Source of the DNA: Prevotella sp. MA2016
GTDB lineage: Bacteria > Bacteroidota > Bacteroidia > Bacteroidales > Bacteroidaceae
Assembly (NCBI RefSeq): GCF_000619825.1
Contig: NZ_JHUW01000008.1
Location: forward strand, 248,001 to 312,000
DNA: 64,000 nucleotides
Direction of reading: 5' to 3'
Of this stretch, positions 52,518 to 60,981 are shown piece by piece. The translations under genes were made by a program, and so were the position numbers. Below the pieces are notes generated by a model that saw nothing but the letters and a program-made list of their open reading frames with translations, searched no databases and was not told the DNA's origin. Position 1 is the first letter of the stretch. Each line of letters begins with the position of its first letter.

Positions 52518-54887
52518 ATGAAAAGATTACTAACAATTTGCTTATTAGCAACATCATTCACAATGACAACAAATGCGCAAAACAGCCAACAGAATGCTTC
52601 GCCTATCCTCACGGAGAACAACATCGACGAAGTGCTGAAGGCCATGACACTGGAAGAGAAAGCCAAGCTACTGGTTGGCGGTGCAAACAATTTCTTTGCT
52701 GCCGACGCCGTGGTTGGCGGTGAAGCTGACCTGGTGGCAGGTGCAGCAGGTACATCACCCGCTATCCCACGCCTGGGTATTCCGGCCACTGTGCTGACAG
52801 ACGGACCTGCCGGCGTGCGTATCGACCCAACACGCAAAGGTACTACCAAGACCTACTATGCCACTGCCTTCCCTATCGGCTCATGCTTAGCTTCAACATG
52901 GAACACCGAACTGGTGAACCGCGTAGGACAGGCTATCGGTAACGAAACAAAAGAATATCGCTGCGACGTGATTCTGGGACCAGGTATGAACCTGCATCGC
53001 AACCCACTGTGCGGACGCAACTTCGAATACTACTCGGAAGACCCACTGCTGACAGGAAAGATTGCCACAGCCTATATCAAGGGTGTACAGAGTCAGGGGG
53101 CTGGCGTGAGCGCCAAGCACTTTGCCATCAACTCACAGGAGACAGACCGTACAGCTGTAGATGAACGCGTGAGTCAGCGCGCTGCACGCGAACTGTATCT
53201 GCGCGGATTTGAGATTGCCGTTCGTGAGAGTGATCCCTGGACTATCATGTCGTCGTATAACCAGATCAACGGCCAGTACTCGATGGGTAACCACGACCTG
53301 CTGACCAAGATTCTGCGTAATGACTGGGGGTATAAAGGTATCGTGATGACCGACTGGATTGGTATTCGCGAAGGACTGCCCACCATCACTGAGGTACAGG
53401 CAGGCAACGACCTGATGGAACCCGGACAGCCAGCACAGGTGAACGAGATTATCGAGGGTGTGAAGAACGGAAAACTCAGCATCGCCGATGTGGATCGCAA
53501 CGTGCGCCGCATGCTGGAATATATCGTTAAGACACCAAGCTTCCACAAATATCCAGCATCCAACAATCCTGACTTCAAAGCACATGCTGCCATCACCCGA
53601 CAGACTGCTGCTGAGGGCATCGTACTGCTGAAGAACAACGGAACACTGCCTTGGAAGAAGGATGCCATCAAGACCGTGTCACTGTTTGGCGAGAACTCTT
53701 ACGACTTCCTCTCTGGTGGTACCGGATCTGGTTGTGTGCACCCACCTTACGTGGTTGACATGCTGGAAGGTCTGAAGAACGCAGGTATCAGTTCATCAGC
53801 CACACTCACTGACATCTATAGAAAGTATATTGAATTTGCACGTGCGAAATTCCAGGCTGAGCGCCATCCTGCAAAATGGTATCAGAATGAGTATTTCGGA
53901 CAGCAGAAATATCCAGAGATTGGAATCGACCCCATCTGTATCAATAAGGAGGTACAGGGAAGCGATGCTGCTATCATCACTATCGGCAGACAGGCCGGTG
54001 AGGGTGTGGACCGCGATATCCAGACAGAATTCAACCTCATCCCTGAGGAGCGTGCACTTATCATCGATGTGTGCAATGCCTTCCACGCTGCTGGCAAGCC
54101 TGTGATTGTGATTATCAACTCGGGAAGTGTGATTGAGACTGCCTCATGGAACGGCTATCCCGACGCTATCCTGTGCGCCTGGCAGCCTGGTATGGAAGGT
54201 GGTAACTCGATTGCCGACCTGTTGACAGGTAAGGTGAATCCTTCAGGTAAGCTCACCATGACATGGCCTATCGCTGCCACAGATCATGCCTCGACCAAGA
54301 ACTTCCCTGGTCAGATTGACGACTACTCGCTGCAACAGATGATTGGTAGCAAGACCCCTATCCCTGGTCATGCCTATACCAACCACGAGGAGGATATCTA
54401 CGTGGGCTATCGCTATTTCGACACCTTCGGACGCGACGTGGCTTACCCATTCGGATTCGGTCTGAGCTACACCACCTTCAGTTTCTCTAAGCCTGTGGTT
54501 AAGGCCAAGGGCAAGGACGCTGTTGAAGTGAGCATCACTGTGAAGAATACTGGTAGCGTAAGCGGTAAGGAAGTGGCACAGGTGTATGTGCAGGCTCCTA
54601 ACGGTAAGCTTGAGAAGCCTGCTCAGGAGTTGAAGGCCTTTGCCAAGACACGTGAGCTGCAGCCTGGCGAGAGCGAGGTGCTCACCATGACCATACCTGT
54701 ACGCATGCTGGCCAGCTTTGATGAAGCAGACAGTCAGTGGCTGACAGAGGCTGGCACCTACACATTCCGTATAGGTAACAGCAGTCGCAACATCGCTGCA
54801 ACAGCAACATTGAAACTGGCAGAATACACAGAAAAGACCAGTAACGCACTTGCTCCTCAGCATAAACTGAAGCTGCTCAAGAAGTAA
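52518..54887 (+). CDS. GH3 family beta-glycosidase
   Basis: The start at 52518 gives a signal peptide (MKRLLTICLLATSFTMTTNA); the 789-residue enzyme has the GH3 N-domain (LTDGPAGVRIDP; KHFAINSQETDR; IVMTDWIG with the catalytic Asp near residue 279), a GH3 C-domain (AAEGIVLLKNNG, SLFGENSYDF) and a fibronectin-III-like end (VSITVKNTGSVSGKEVAQVYV). Likely a beta-glucosidase or xylosidase in the periplasm. It is the last gene of the plus-strand run; a terminator hairpin follows. Confidence 0.93.
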   Translation: MKRLLTICLLATSFTMTTNAQNSQQNASPILTENNIDEVLKAMTLEEKAKLLVGGANNFFAADAVVGGEADLVAGAAGTSPAIPRLGIPATVLTDGPAGVRIDPTRKGTTKTYYATAFPIGSCLASTWNTELVNRVGQAIGNETKEYRCDVILGPGMNLHRNPLCGRNFEYYSEDPLLTGKIATAYIKGVQSQGAGVSAKHFAINSQETDRTAVDERVSQRAARELYLRGFEIAVRESDPWTIMSSYNQINGQYSMGNHDLLTKILRNDWGYKGIVMTDWIGIREGLPTITEVQAGNDLMEPGQPAQVNEIIEGVKNGKLSIADVDRNVRRMLEYIVKTPSFHKYPASNNPDFKAHAAITRQTAAEGIVLLKNNGTLPWKKDAIKTVSLFGENSYDFLSGGTGSGCVHPPYVVDMLEGLKNAGISSSATLTDIYRKYIEFARAKFQAERHPAKWYQNEYFGQQKYPEIGIDPICINKEVQGSDAAIITIGRQAGEGVDRDIQTEFNLIPEERALIIDVCNAFHAAGKPVIVIINSGSVIETASWNGYPDAILCAWQPGMEGGNSIADLLTGKVNPSGKLTMTWPIAATDHASTKNFPGQIDDYSLQQMIGSKTPIPGHAYTNHEEDIYVGYRYFDTFGRDVAYPFGFGLSYTTFSFSKPVVKAKGKDAVEVSITVKNTGSVSGKEVAQVYVQAPNGKLEKPAQELKAFAKTRELQPGESEVLTMTIPVRMLASFDEADSQWLTEAGTYTFRIGNSSRNIAATATLKLAEYTEKTSNALAPQHKLKLLKK

Positions 54888-54913
54888 GTTGCCAAGACGG
54901 ATATCAGTATAAC

Positions 54914-54950
54914 AATTGAGGGGCGCGCATTCGCTGCGGGCCCCTCAATT
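54914..54950. terminator. Terminator after the GH3 gene
   Basis: AATTGAGGGGC pairs with GCCCCTCAATT (11 pairs, GC-rich core), 26 bases after the stop codon; TCTTTACTATT follows. It is symmetrical enough to stop transcripts from the minus strand too. Confidence 0.7.
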
Positions 54951-55017
54951 CTTTACTATTCGTTTAACATCTACTAACAAAGTTGTTTAAAAACCAACTA
55001 CTAACTAAATTCGGGTG

Positions 55018-55048
55018 CAAATATACAATATTGTATGACACTTTGCAA
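55018..55048 (-). promoter_or_regulatory. Minus-strand promoter-like site facing the GH3 gene end
   Basis: On the minus strand TTGC (55045-55048) and TATATTTG (55018-55025) are 19 bases apart. A transcript would run about 60-100 bases into the hairpin at 54950-54914. No gene lies on that strand here, so it may be fortuitous in AT-rich DNA. Confidence 0.3.
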
Positions 55049-55287
55049 GTTTTTTAACAATAATTACTGCCAATCATCAAAAAAGTATGCATCTTTGCTA
55101 ACAGATGATATAAATACGCTAATTATTCATATCACATGAAAACGAGAAATGAAATATTATAAATTATGTTAATTATTCGACAAGAAAAACAACTAATCGA
55201 AAAATATCGTATATTTGCAGCAGAAAGTCCAGAACAAGAATAAAAAAGAACTGGGAGGAGCAATTAAACGAATGAAAGAAAACAAAA

Positions 55288-55322
55288 GGGGGAGGCACTG
55301 TCATCGCGACGGGGTCTCCCCC
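55288..55322 (-). terminator. Terminator downstream of the cobalamin riboswitch
   Basis: Read on the minus strand, GGGGGAG pairs with CTCCCCC and is followed by TTTTGTTTTCTTTC. It lies about 73 bases after the end of the aptamer, with an ACTCT/AGAGT hairpin between. It closes a transcript that holds no gene. Confidence 0.75.
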
Positions 55323-55394
55323 AAACTTATATAATAATACACGTATGATCGCCTCCACACTCTTACATCGAGAGTGCATCGGCAAACAAATCTA

Positions 55395-55556
55395 CGAAGG
55401 CAGGTCTTCAGACTTTCCTCCACTGTACGACGGCCTTCTCGCCCAAACGGACAATGGCTTTCTAATGGTCGGACAGCCATAATGGAGTTCACTGCTGCGG
55501 GACAGTCGGAGATTCACACTCACATTCCCATTTAAGCGCAGCTAAGCGCACCTTCG
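55395..55556 (-). ncRNA. Cobalamin riboswitch, apparently without a downstream gene
   Basis: Read on the minus strand from 55556, the 162 bases fit a cobalamin aptamer: a P1 stem CGAAGG (55551-55556) with CCTTCG (55395-55400), then GGTGCGC...GCGCTTAAA, GGGAATGTGAGTGTGAATC, TCCGACTGTCCCGC, AGCAGTGAA, and near the end GAAGACCTGCC. These are the conserved blocks of the family that binds adenosylcobalamin or related B12 forms. It begins 26 bases after the Lrp stop codon. Downstream on the same strand there is a terminator at 55288-55322 and then no gene before the GH3 coding region, which is on the other strand. The aptamer call is strong by motif; whether it is transcribed alone is unknown. Confidence 0.85.
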
Positions 55557-55581
55557 CGGGCAATATTAGTTATATTGCCTA

Positions 55582-56079
55582 TTAACCCTCGACCGACGCT
55601 TCGGTCTCGGTATTCTCTGACAACAAGTCGGCAATGGGCAGCTGACGGTCGATACCTGTATGGAAAGATATCAGCGTCTGACTGCTCGACAGACCGAGCG
55701 GTTGCAACTTGTCATGAATGATGGTCAGCAAGTGGTGGTTGTTGCGGGCATAGATCTTGATAAACATATCAAAGTTACCCGTGGTGTAGTGACACTCCAC
55801 CACCTCTGGGATTTGTCTCAGTTGCTCGAGTACTTCATCAAACTTAGCGGGGTCTTTCAGGTTCAGACCGATAAAAGCACAGGTCTCATAACCCACGCTC
55901 TCAGGATCAATCAGGTACTGTGTGCCCTTGAGGACACCTAAATTGTTCATTTTTTGAATGTGCTGATGAATGGCAGCACCACTTACATTACACGCACGTG
56001 CCACTTCAAGAAATGGAATACGGGCATCGGCGGCTATCAGACTCAGAATCTGCTTGTCGAGTTCATCAATTTTCACCAT
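55582..56079 (-). CDS. Lrp/AsnC-family transcriptional regulator
   Basis: The 165-residue protein opens MVKIDELDKQILSLIAADARIPFLEVARACNVSGAAIHQHIQKM (an HTH) and has a C-terminal RAM/AsnC ligand domain (CAFIGLNLKDPAKFDEVLEQL, VVECHYTTGNFDMFIKI). It likely binds amino acids. It follows the ExbD genes by 8 bases on the same strand, and the riboswitch lies just past its end. Confidence 0.92.
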   Translation of the reverse strand: MVKIDELDKQILSLIAADARIPFLEVARACNVSGAAIHQHIQKMNNLGVLKGTQYLIDPESVGYETCAFIGLNLKDPAKFDEVLEQLRQIPEVVECHYTTGNFDMFIKIYARNNHHLLTIIHDKLQPLGLSSSQTLISFHTGIDRQLPIADLLSENTETEASVEG

Positions 56080-56087
56080 AGCAGTTA

Positions 56088-56561
56088 TTAATTTTTGATT
56101 TCTGTTGCACTATAATTTATCTTCAGGGCATAAGCTTGTTGCAGGTGCTTCTTCACCTCACTAACCAAACCCATAGGCGCCTGTTTATCAACACGCAGAC
56201 TAACGGTGAGTCGCTGCTGATTTTCTTGAGAGAGTCCGCCACGTATATCCTCTATACGAGCGGGGATGTCGGCAGGTTGCACAAGGTCGCCATTCAACTG
56301 GACTGCCCAGCGGTCGGTCTGTGACTGCTGCTTCATACCTGCACGACCAATATATATATTCACTAAGGCTTGCTTATTAGCCAGTTTCTGCACCTCACGT
56401 CCTTGCGGTACCTGCAAGCGCACTTTTACTTCGTCGCTACGCATATGGGTGACAATCATAAAGAAGAACAGCACCGTGAAGATCAGGTCGGGCATGGAAG
56501 CCACATTGAGTTGCGGCACACCACGATGCTGCTGACTGAACATGCTGCGCATAGGTCTCAT
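56088..56561 (-). CDS. exbD: ExbD/TolR-family protein
   Basis: The 157-residue protein has a cytoplasmic N-tail, one transmembrane helix (about residues 23-42, SMPDLIFTVLFFFMIVTHM) holding the conserved Asp (D25), and a periplasmic domain (RADK-like repeats). It works with ExbB and TonB to energise outer-membrane transport. It is the second of two ExbD genes; they overlap by 4 bases. Confidence 0.9.
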   Translation of the reverse strand: MRPMRSMFSQQHRGVPQLNVASMPDLIFTVLFFFMIVTHMRSDEVKVRLQVPQGREVQKLANKQALVNIYIGRAGMKQQSQTDRWAVQLNGDLVQPADIPARIEDIRGGLSQENQQRLTVSLRVDKQAPMGLVSEVKKHLQQAYALKINYSATEIKN

Positions 56562-57082
56562 CGGGCACCTCCTTCCTCTGTAATCTCACCTTCACTGATG
56601 CGCTGCGGATAGTACTCGTTCATCAGCGTACGCTGCTCGGCAGTACATAACTCATAGGCATGACCATAGTGCTTACGGGCATACGCCTCGCGCAAGGCAT
56701 GATAGGCACCCACAATGGCATCCTGCATATGGAAATAGGCATCGTAGGTGGACTTGGCATCGGCTTGTATCTGTACCACATGACCAGTGCGGTTGACAGA
56801 TGCCAGTGAGCGTACCTCATCAGTGAGTTGTGCCAGTGTCACCACTTTGCCATCACACGTCAACTGGTTATTAGCATCCAGTCGCACCTGCATCACACTC
56901 TCACGATTGATATCTTTCGGTGTCTCATGCTCCAGAGGTGGCGGCGCCATCTGACGCATCAACCCCTTCTCCGTGTCCATCGACGAGGTCACGAGGAAGA
57001 AGATCAGCAACATAAAGGATATGTCGGCTGTCGAGGTGGTGTTCAGCTCCGGAATCTGCTGACGATAGCGCTTACGAAACAT
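56558..57082 (-). CDS. exbD: ExbD/TolR-family protein
   Basis: The start at 57082 (MFRKRYRQQIPELNTTSTADISFML) gives 174 residues; the longer frame to 57238 is a shadow. It has the transmembrane Asp (STADISFMLLIFFLV) and a long periplasmic part with a C-terminal Tyr/Glu-rich tail (YYPQRISEGEITEEGGAR). It overlaps the upstream membrane-protein gene by 40 bases. Confidence 0.88.
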   Translation of the reverse strand: MFRKRYRQQIPELNTTSTADISFMLLIFFLVTSSMDTEKGLMRQMAPPPLEHETPKDINRESVMQVRLDANNQLTCDGKVVTLAQLTDEVRSLASVNRTGHVVQIQADAKSTYDAYFHMQDAIVGAYHALREAYARKHYGHAYELCTAEQRTLMNEYYPQRISEGEITEEGGAR

Positions 57083-57402
57083 CCGATAATCAATATGATA
57101 GAAGTGTAGATAAACATGTCGGCCAAACGCAACCAGAATGTGTCGATAAGGAGCGTGCCATTGGTGAGGATAGGTTGAGTGGAACCTAAGGCATAGGTAA
57201 CCACCATGAGGAGTACGAAACCTATGGCCACCATCCAACCGATACGTCCGGCAGGCACCCCATTGACCACATCGCTACCCTTACGCCTATTACGCAACCC
57301 ATGCCACACAGAATAGGCTGTCACGCCCATGGCAACGGCTAATGTGATGTACATCAGCCAGAGCATGAAATCGGCAATGGCGGGTGAGATGAAACTATTC
57401 AT
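57043..57402 (-). CDS. Small membrane protein between ExbB and ExbD
   Basis: The ATG at 57402 overlaps the ExbB stop by 8 bases and gives a 119-residue protein with three hydrophobic segments (residues about 10-30, 57-77, 92-115) and a basic middle loop (LRNRRKGSD). No known family recognised. Its fixed place in the run suggests that it belongs to the ExbB/ExbD complex. Confidence 0.75.
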   Translation of the reverse strand: MNSFISPAIADFMLWLMYITLAVAMGVTAYSVWHGLRNRRKGSDVVNGVPAGRIGWMVAIGFVLLMVVTYALGSTQPILTNGTLLIDTFWLRLADMFIYTSIILIIGCFVSAIVSRFRS

Positions 57403-58225
57403 GATGCGCGTGTTTGTATTCGGCAATCAGGTCGAGCAGAGTGATAGCAGCTTCTTCCATCTGCGCTGTGAGACGTTCAATCTTTGAGAGAATATAGCTG
57501 TAGAACAGCTGTAATACCAATGCTACTACAATACCAAAGATAGTGGTGATAAGGGCCACCTTCATACCTTGCGCTACGATGGTTGGACCGATGTCGCCCA
57601 CCTGCTGTATCTGGTCGAAAGCCATCACCATACCAATCACAGTGCCTAAGAAGCCAAGCGATGGTGCCATGGCAATGAACAGTTTGATCCACGAACAACC
57701 CTTCTCAAGGTTGGCGGTTTGCAAACCACCGAAATTAGTGATGCTACGCTCAATGGCATCCATGGGCTGCTTGATATGCAACAAACCCTGATAGCACACA
57801 GAAGCAACAGGACCACGGGTGTTACGACAAAGCGTTTTGGCGCCCTCTACATCATCTGCCTTCAGGCGCTGTTCGATATCGGTCATCAGTTGATGACTCT
57901 TGATCTCACTCAGGGTCAGATAGATAATGCGCTCAATGCAGAAGGCCAAACCAAGCACCAGTGCCAAAGCAACAAGTGACATGAAGGCCACATTACCATC
58001 TACAAACTTTGTCTTGAGCTGCTTATGCAGACTGCCACCCTCTTCAGCCTCATCGTCATCAAGGGCCTCAAGTTCACCATCAAGCACCGTCAACGAATCG
58101 GTAGCTGCAGCAGCAACAGTATCAGTCACTGCCACTGTATCAGGCTTTACCTGGGGCTCAGCAAAACTGGTTTGCGTAAAACTGAGCAAACCTATCAGTG
58201 TAAATAGAAATAACAGTCGTTTCAT
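57395..58225 (-). CDS. exbB: MotA/TolQ/ExbB-family proton channel protein
   Basis: The 276-residue protein starts with a signal peptide (MKRLLFLFTLIGLLSFTQTSFA), then an acidic low-complexity region (LDGELEALDDDEAEEGGS) and three membrane segments with the family core GFLGTVIGMVMAFDQI. The export signal plus acidic linker is common in Bacteroidetes ExbB. Starts the set ExbB-membrane protein-ExbD-ExbD-Lrp. Confidence 0.92.
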   Translation of the reverse strand: MKRLLFLFTLIGLLSFTQTSFAEPQVKPDTVAVTDTVAAAATDSLTVLDGELEALDDDEAEEGGSLHKQLKTKFVDGNVAFMSLVALALVLGLAFCIERIIYLTLSEIKSHQLMTDIEQRLKADDVEGAKTLCRNTRGPVASVCYQGLLHIKQPMDAIERSITNFGGLQTANLEKGCSWIKLFIAMAPSLGFLGTVIGMVMAFDQIQQVGDIGPTIVAQGMKVALITTIFGIVVALVLQLFYSYILSKIERLTAQMEEAAITLLDLIAEYKHAHHE

Positions 58226-58240
58226 ATTTCAAGGAAAATG

Positions 58241-58315
58241 CGGAGAGAACAGGATACCTCGGCACTTTGCCTCGGAGCTTTGAATCCTGAATCTGCCTAG
58301 CGGAGAGAACAGGAT
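58241..58315. repeat. 15-bp direct repeat of the tRNA-Ser 3' end
   Basis: CGGAGAGAACAGGAT at 58241-58255 recurs exactly at 58301-58315, the 3' end of tRNA-Ser, 60 bases apart. A partial copy of a tRNA end is the usual trace of site-specific integration. Confidence 0.7.
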
Positions 58316-58388
58316 TCGAACCTGCGAACCGGTTTTGCCGGTTACACGCTTTCCAGGCGTGCCTCTTCAACCACTCGAGCACCTCTCC
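58301..58388 (-). tRNA. tRNA-Ser(GGA)
   Basis: Read on the minus strand, the 88-base sequence begins GGAGAGGTGCTCGAGTGG, has the anticodon GGA in CACGCCTGGAAAGCGTG, a long variable arm (ACCGGC/GCCGGT type) and the T arm GGTTCGAATCC, with acceptor pairing GGAGAGG/TCTCTCC. It lacks an encoded CCA. Confidence 0.95.
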
Positions 58389-58437
58389 TATTATTTCGCG
58401 GATGCAAAGGTAAGATTTTTACCGCACAATCCACTGG

Positions 58438-59205
58438 TTAAACATTTATATTTAATACTTTTTTACAGTTATCATTGGTGATTCTCTCAACGGTTTCCTC
58501 ACTCACCCCATAGGCCTCGGCCAACTTCTTCTGCACATAGGCCACAAAGGCTGGTTCGTTTCGTTCACCTCGTTTGGGAACAGGAGCCATATAAGGGGCA
58601 TCGGTCTCAAGCACGATACGCTCCAAAGGAACCACTGCGGGTAATACTTCGGGGAGATGCGACTTCTTGAAAGTGGACACACCACCGATACCCAGCACAA
58701 AGCCATCAAACAGCAACAACTCCTTAGCCTCGAGCTCATTGCCAGTGAAACAGTGGAACACACCACCGGGCAACTGACTCTTGTAGCGCTTGAGGATGGC
58801 AATCATCTCATTCTGCGCCTTACGACAGTGAATCATCAGAGGCAACTGCAACTCAACCGACCAGCGGACTTGCTCCTCGAATGCCAACAGCTGCTCTTGC
58901 TCGAACTCTCTACTCCAGTAGAAATCAAGACCAACCTCACCAATCGCGATAGCCTGCGACAACCGAGGCTTGATAGCCACCAGGACATCCTGCCAATCAG
59001 ACTTCACATCCTCGGGATGCAAACCTAACATGGGATAGCAGAAGCCCGGATAGCGCTGACACACGCTGACTACAGTATCGAGCGACTGAAGATTGATGCC
59101 TGGAACACCGATGGCCTGCACCCCAGCCTCACGTGCTCGGGTTATAACCGCATCGATATCCTCGACGAACTCCTCTCCATCAATATGGCAGTGTGTATCT
59201 ATCAT
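58438..59205 (-). CDS. TatD-family metal-dependent hydrolase (DNase)
   Basis: The 255-residue protein opens MIDTHCHIDGEEF (metal-binding H-x-H) and has GEVGLDFYW, LPLMIHCRKA, FHCFTGNELEA and VLETDAPYMAP. This is a TIM-barrel 3'-5' exonuclease. It touches the polyprenyl synthetase gene (one base shared). Confidence 0.95.
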   Translation of the reverse strand: MIDTHCHIDGEEFVEDIDAVITRAREAGVQAIGVPGINLQSLDTVVSVCQRYPGFCYPMLGLHPEDVKSDWQDVLVAIKPRLSQAIAIGEVGLDFYWSREFEQEQLLAFEEQVRWSVELQLPLMIHCRKAQNEMIAILKRYKSQLPGGVFHCFTGNELEAKELLLFDGFVLGIGGVSTFKKSHLPEVLPAVVPLERIVLETDAPYMAPVPKRGERNEPAFVAYVQKKLAEAYGVSEETVERITNDNCKKVLNINV

Positions 59206-60179
59206 CAGCTCTGACGCTTCATCATCTCAGCAGCATAAGCCTTCAGATAAGTCTTACGCTCCTCGCTCACATGTACCTTGTCCAGGAAAACCAAACTCTC
59301 CTGATAATACTGCTCTATCTTCTGCTCGCACAACTGACGAATGCCAATAACATTATACAATTCAGTGACTGCTGCCACCTTCTCGTTGCGATCGAAATCA
59401 GTAGCCTCAACCCACTTGGTAAGAGTAGCACGCTGAGCATCGTCGGCACGATTAAAGGCATTGATAAGCATATAGGTCTTCTTGTTAGAAGTGATGTCGC
59501 CACCAATATTCTTACCAAACACAGCTGGGTCGCCATATACATCAAGCAGGTCGTCCTGCAACTGGAAGGCCAAGCCCAACTTCTCGCCAAACTTATACAT
59601 ATTCTCAATGTCATCGGCGGGCGCATCGGCCATGATAGCACCAACCTTACAAGCACAAGCCAAGAGCACACTGGTCTTCAGACGAATCATCTCAATATAC
59701 TCATCCTCGGTAACATCGTTGCGCTGCTCAAACTCTACATCTAACTGCTGACCTTCACCAATCTCAAGGGTGGTCTGAATGAACACCTGGAACACGGCTG
59801 GCAACTTAGAAGGATCACAATCCTCTACACGCTCGAAGGCCTGCAGCAACATGGTATCACCCGACAGGATGGCACGGTTGGCATCCCACTTCTTGTGAAC
59901 AGTAGCATGGCCACGACGCATATCAGCATGGTCCATCAGGTCGTCGTGCAACAAGGTAAAATTATGATAGGTCTCCAGACCAATAGCCTGAGGCATAATA
60001 CGCAGGGGGTCCTCTTTATAGAGATTATATGACAACAAGGTGAGTACTGGGCGTACACGCTTGCCACCAATAGACAGTACATACTTGATAGGCTCGTACA
60101 ATGAAGCTGGCTGGCGATCGTAAACCAGATTATCGAGCGCCTCATTCACTTTCTTCAGTAATTCTTCTGATGTAAACAT
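59205..60179 (-). CDS. Polyprenyl (octaprenyl-type) diphosphate synthase
   Basis: The 324-residue protein has the two aspartate-rich motifs DDLMDHADMRRG (first) and QLQDDLLDVYGD (second) and GGKRVRPVL near the N-terminus. It elongates isoprenoid chains for quinone side chains or carrier lipids. It is next to TonB and TatD genes on the same strand. Confidence 0.94.
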   Translation of the reverse strand: MFTSEELLKKVNEALDNLVYDRQPASLYEPIKYVLSIGGKRVRPVLTLLSYNLYKEDPLRIMPQAIGLETYHNFTLLHDDLMDHADMRRGHATVHKKWDANRAILSGDTMLLQAFERVEDCDPSKLPAVFQVFIQTTLEIGEGQQLDVEFEQRNDVTEDEYIEMIRLKTSVLLACACKVGAIMADAPADDIENMYKFGEKLGLAFQLQDDLLDVYGDPAVFGKNIGGDITSNKKTYMLINAFNRADDAQRATLTKWVEATDFDRNEKVAAVTELYNVIGIRQLCEQKIEQYYQESLVFLDKVHVSEERKTYLKAYAAEMMKRQS

Positions 60180-60185
60180 ATCTTC

Positions 60186-60881
60186 TTATAAATTAAATAC
60201 AATTGGGATACACACCATGGTGCGACAGGGTTTGGCATTCATCATACCAGCCTTCCACTGTGGCATGGTCTTGAGCACACGCATCACTTCAGCATCGCAT
60301 GCAGGCTCTAACGGCTGCACCACCTGCAGATCGCTCAGAGAGCCATCCTTGTTGACAATGAACTGAGCTACAACCTTACCTCTTATCTTGCGCTGCTGGG
60401 CAGAGGGGGGATATTTCAAGTTCTGCGTAAGCCATTTCATGAATTCTACAGCACCACCAGGAAACTGCGGCAAGTCTTCAACCACACGGAAATCGATGGG
60501 TTCGTCATACATATCTACCACCTGAGGCTTCTCTTCTTCAGCCTTCTCAGTGGGCTCTTCCTGTTCGGTCTCCTCTTGCAAGATGGGTTCGGGAGGAAGC
60601 TCCACATCATGATCAACCAAATGAAGCTGCTCCGACTCTTGCTTCTCAACCTTCTTCTCTTGAGGGATCATCATTGGCACCTCATCCTTATCACGCTTCA
60701 GTGGCGATAATTCCACCTCTGCTTCCAAAGAGTCGTCATCATCGAAGAGCGCCCACCCGGTATCACCACTGTTCCACTCAAGCAGGACAAACAGTGCGGC
60801 CAACACCACAATAAGTCCTAGCAGGAACCCTTGTGTGCGTTTCTGTTCTAAATCAGCCTCACTACTCTTCTTGACTTCCAT
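60186..60881 (-). CDS. tonB: TonB-family energy transducer
   Basis: The 231-residue protein has a cytoplasmic tail, one transmembrane helix (about residues 18-36), a Glu/Pro/Lys-rich linker and a TonB C-domain (PQFPGGAVEFMKWLTQNLKYPPSAQQ, GKVVAQFIVNKDGSLSDLQVVQP, LKTMPQWKAGMMNAKP). It carries energy from ExbB/ExbD to outer-membrane receptors. A minus-strand -7 box TATCTTTG lies at 60906-60913. Confidence 0.93.
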   Translation of the reverse strand: MEVKKSSEADLEQKRTQGFLLGLIVVLAALFVLLEWNSGDTGWALFDDDDSLEAEVELSPLKRDKDEVPMMIPQEKKVEKQESEQLHLVDHDVELPPEPILQEETEQEEPTEKAEEEKPQVVDMYDEPIDFRVVEDLPQFPGGAVEFMKWLTQNLKYPPSAQQRKIRGKVVAQFIVNKDGSLSDLQVVQPLEPACDAEVMRVLKTMPQWKAGMMNAKPCRTMVCIPIVFNL

Positions 60882-60905
60882 CTACAGTTTTCATTAAACC
60901 GAGTG

Positions 60906-60964
60906 CAAAGATAGTTATTTTTTCTATATTAATAGGTATATATTAAGTTTTTTTGCTAACTTTG
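60906..60964. promoter_or_regulatory. Divergent -7 boxes between tonB and porQ
   Basis: TATCTTTG on the minus strand (60906-60913) faces tonB, and TAACTTTG on the plus strand (60957-60964) faces porQ. The -33 boxes are not clear. The intergenic stretch is AT-rich. Confidence 0.5.
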
Positions 60965-60981
60965 CGACCAAATTAGGAGAA

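Noticed and set aside
55210..55217. Plus-strand TATATTTG as a promoter
   Set aside because: No -33 box at the right distance, and no plus-strand gene follows (the next genes are on the minus strand).
55173..55385. Minus-strand 70-codon frame (Phe-rich end)
   Set aside because: It crosses the terminator and comes from AT-rich noncoding DNA; no family resemblance.
55301..55492. Minus-strand reading frame inside the riboswitch region
   Set aside because: It overlaps the aptamer and terminator, its codon use and composition do not look coding, and the RNA structure explains the sequence better.
57083..57238. N-terminal extension of the first ExbD frame
   Set aside because: It overlaps the small membrane-protein gene; ExbD proteins start just before the transmembrane helix, as at 57082.
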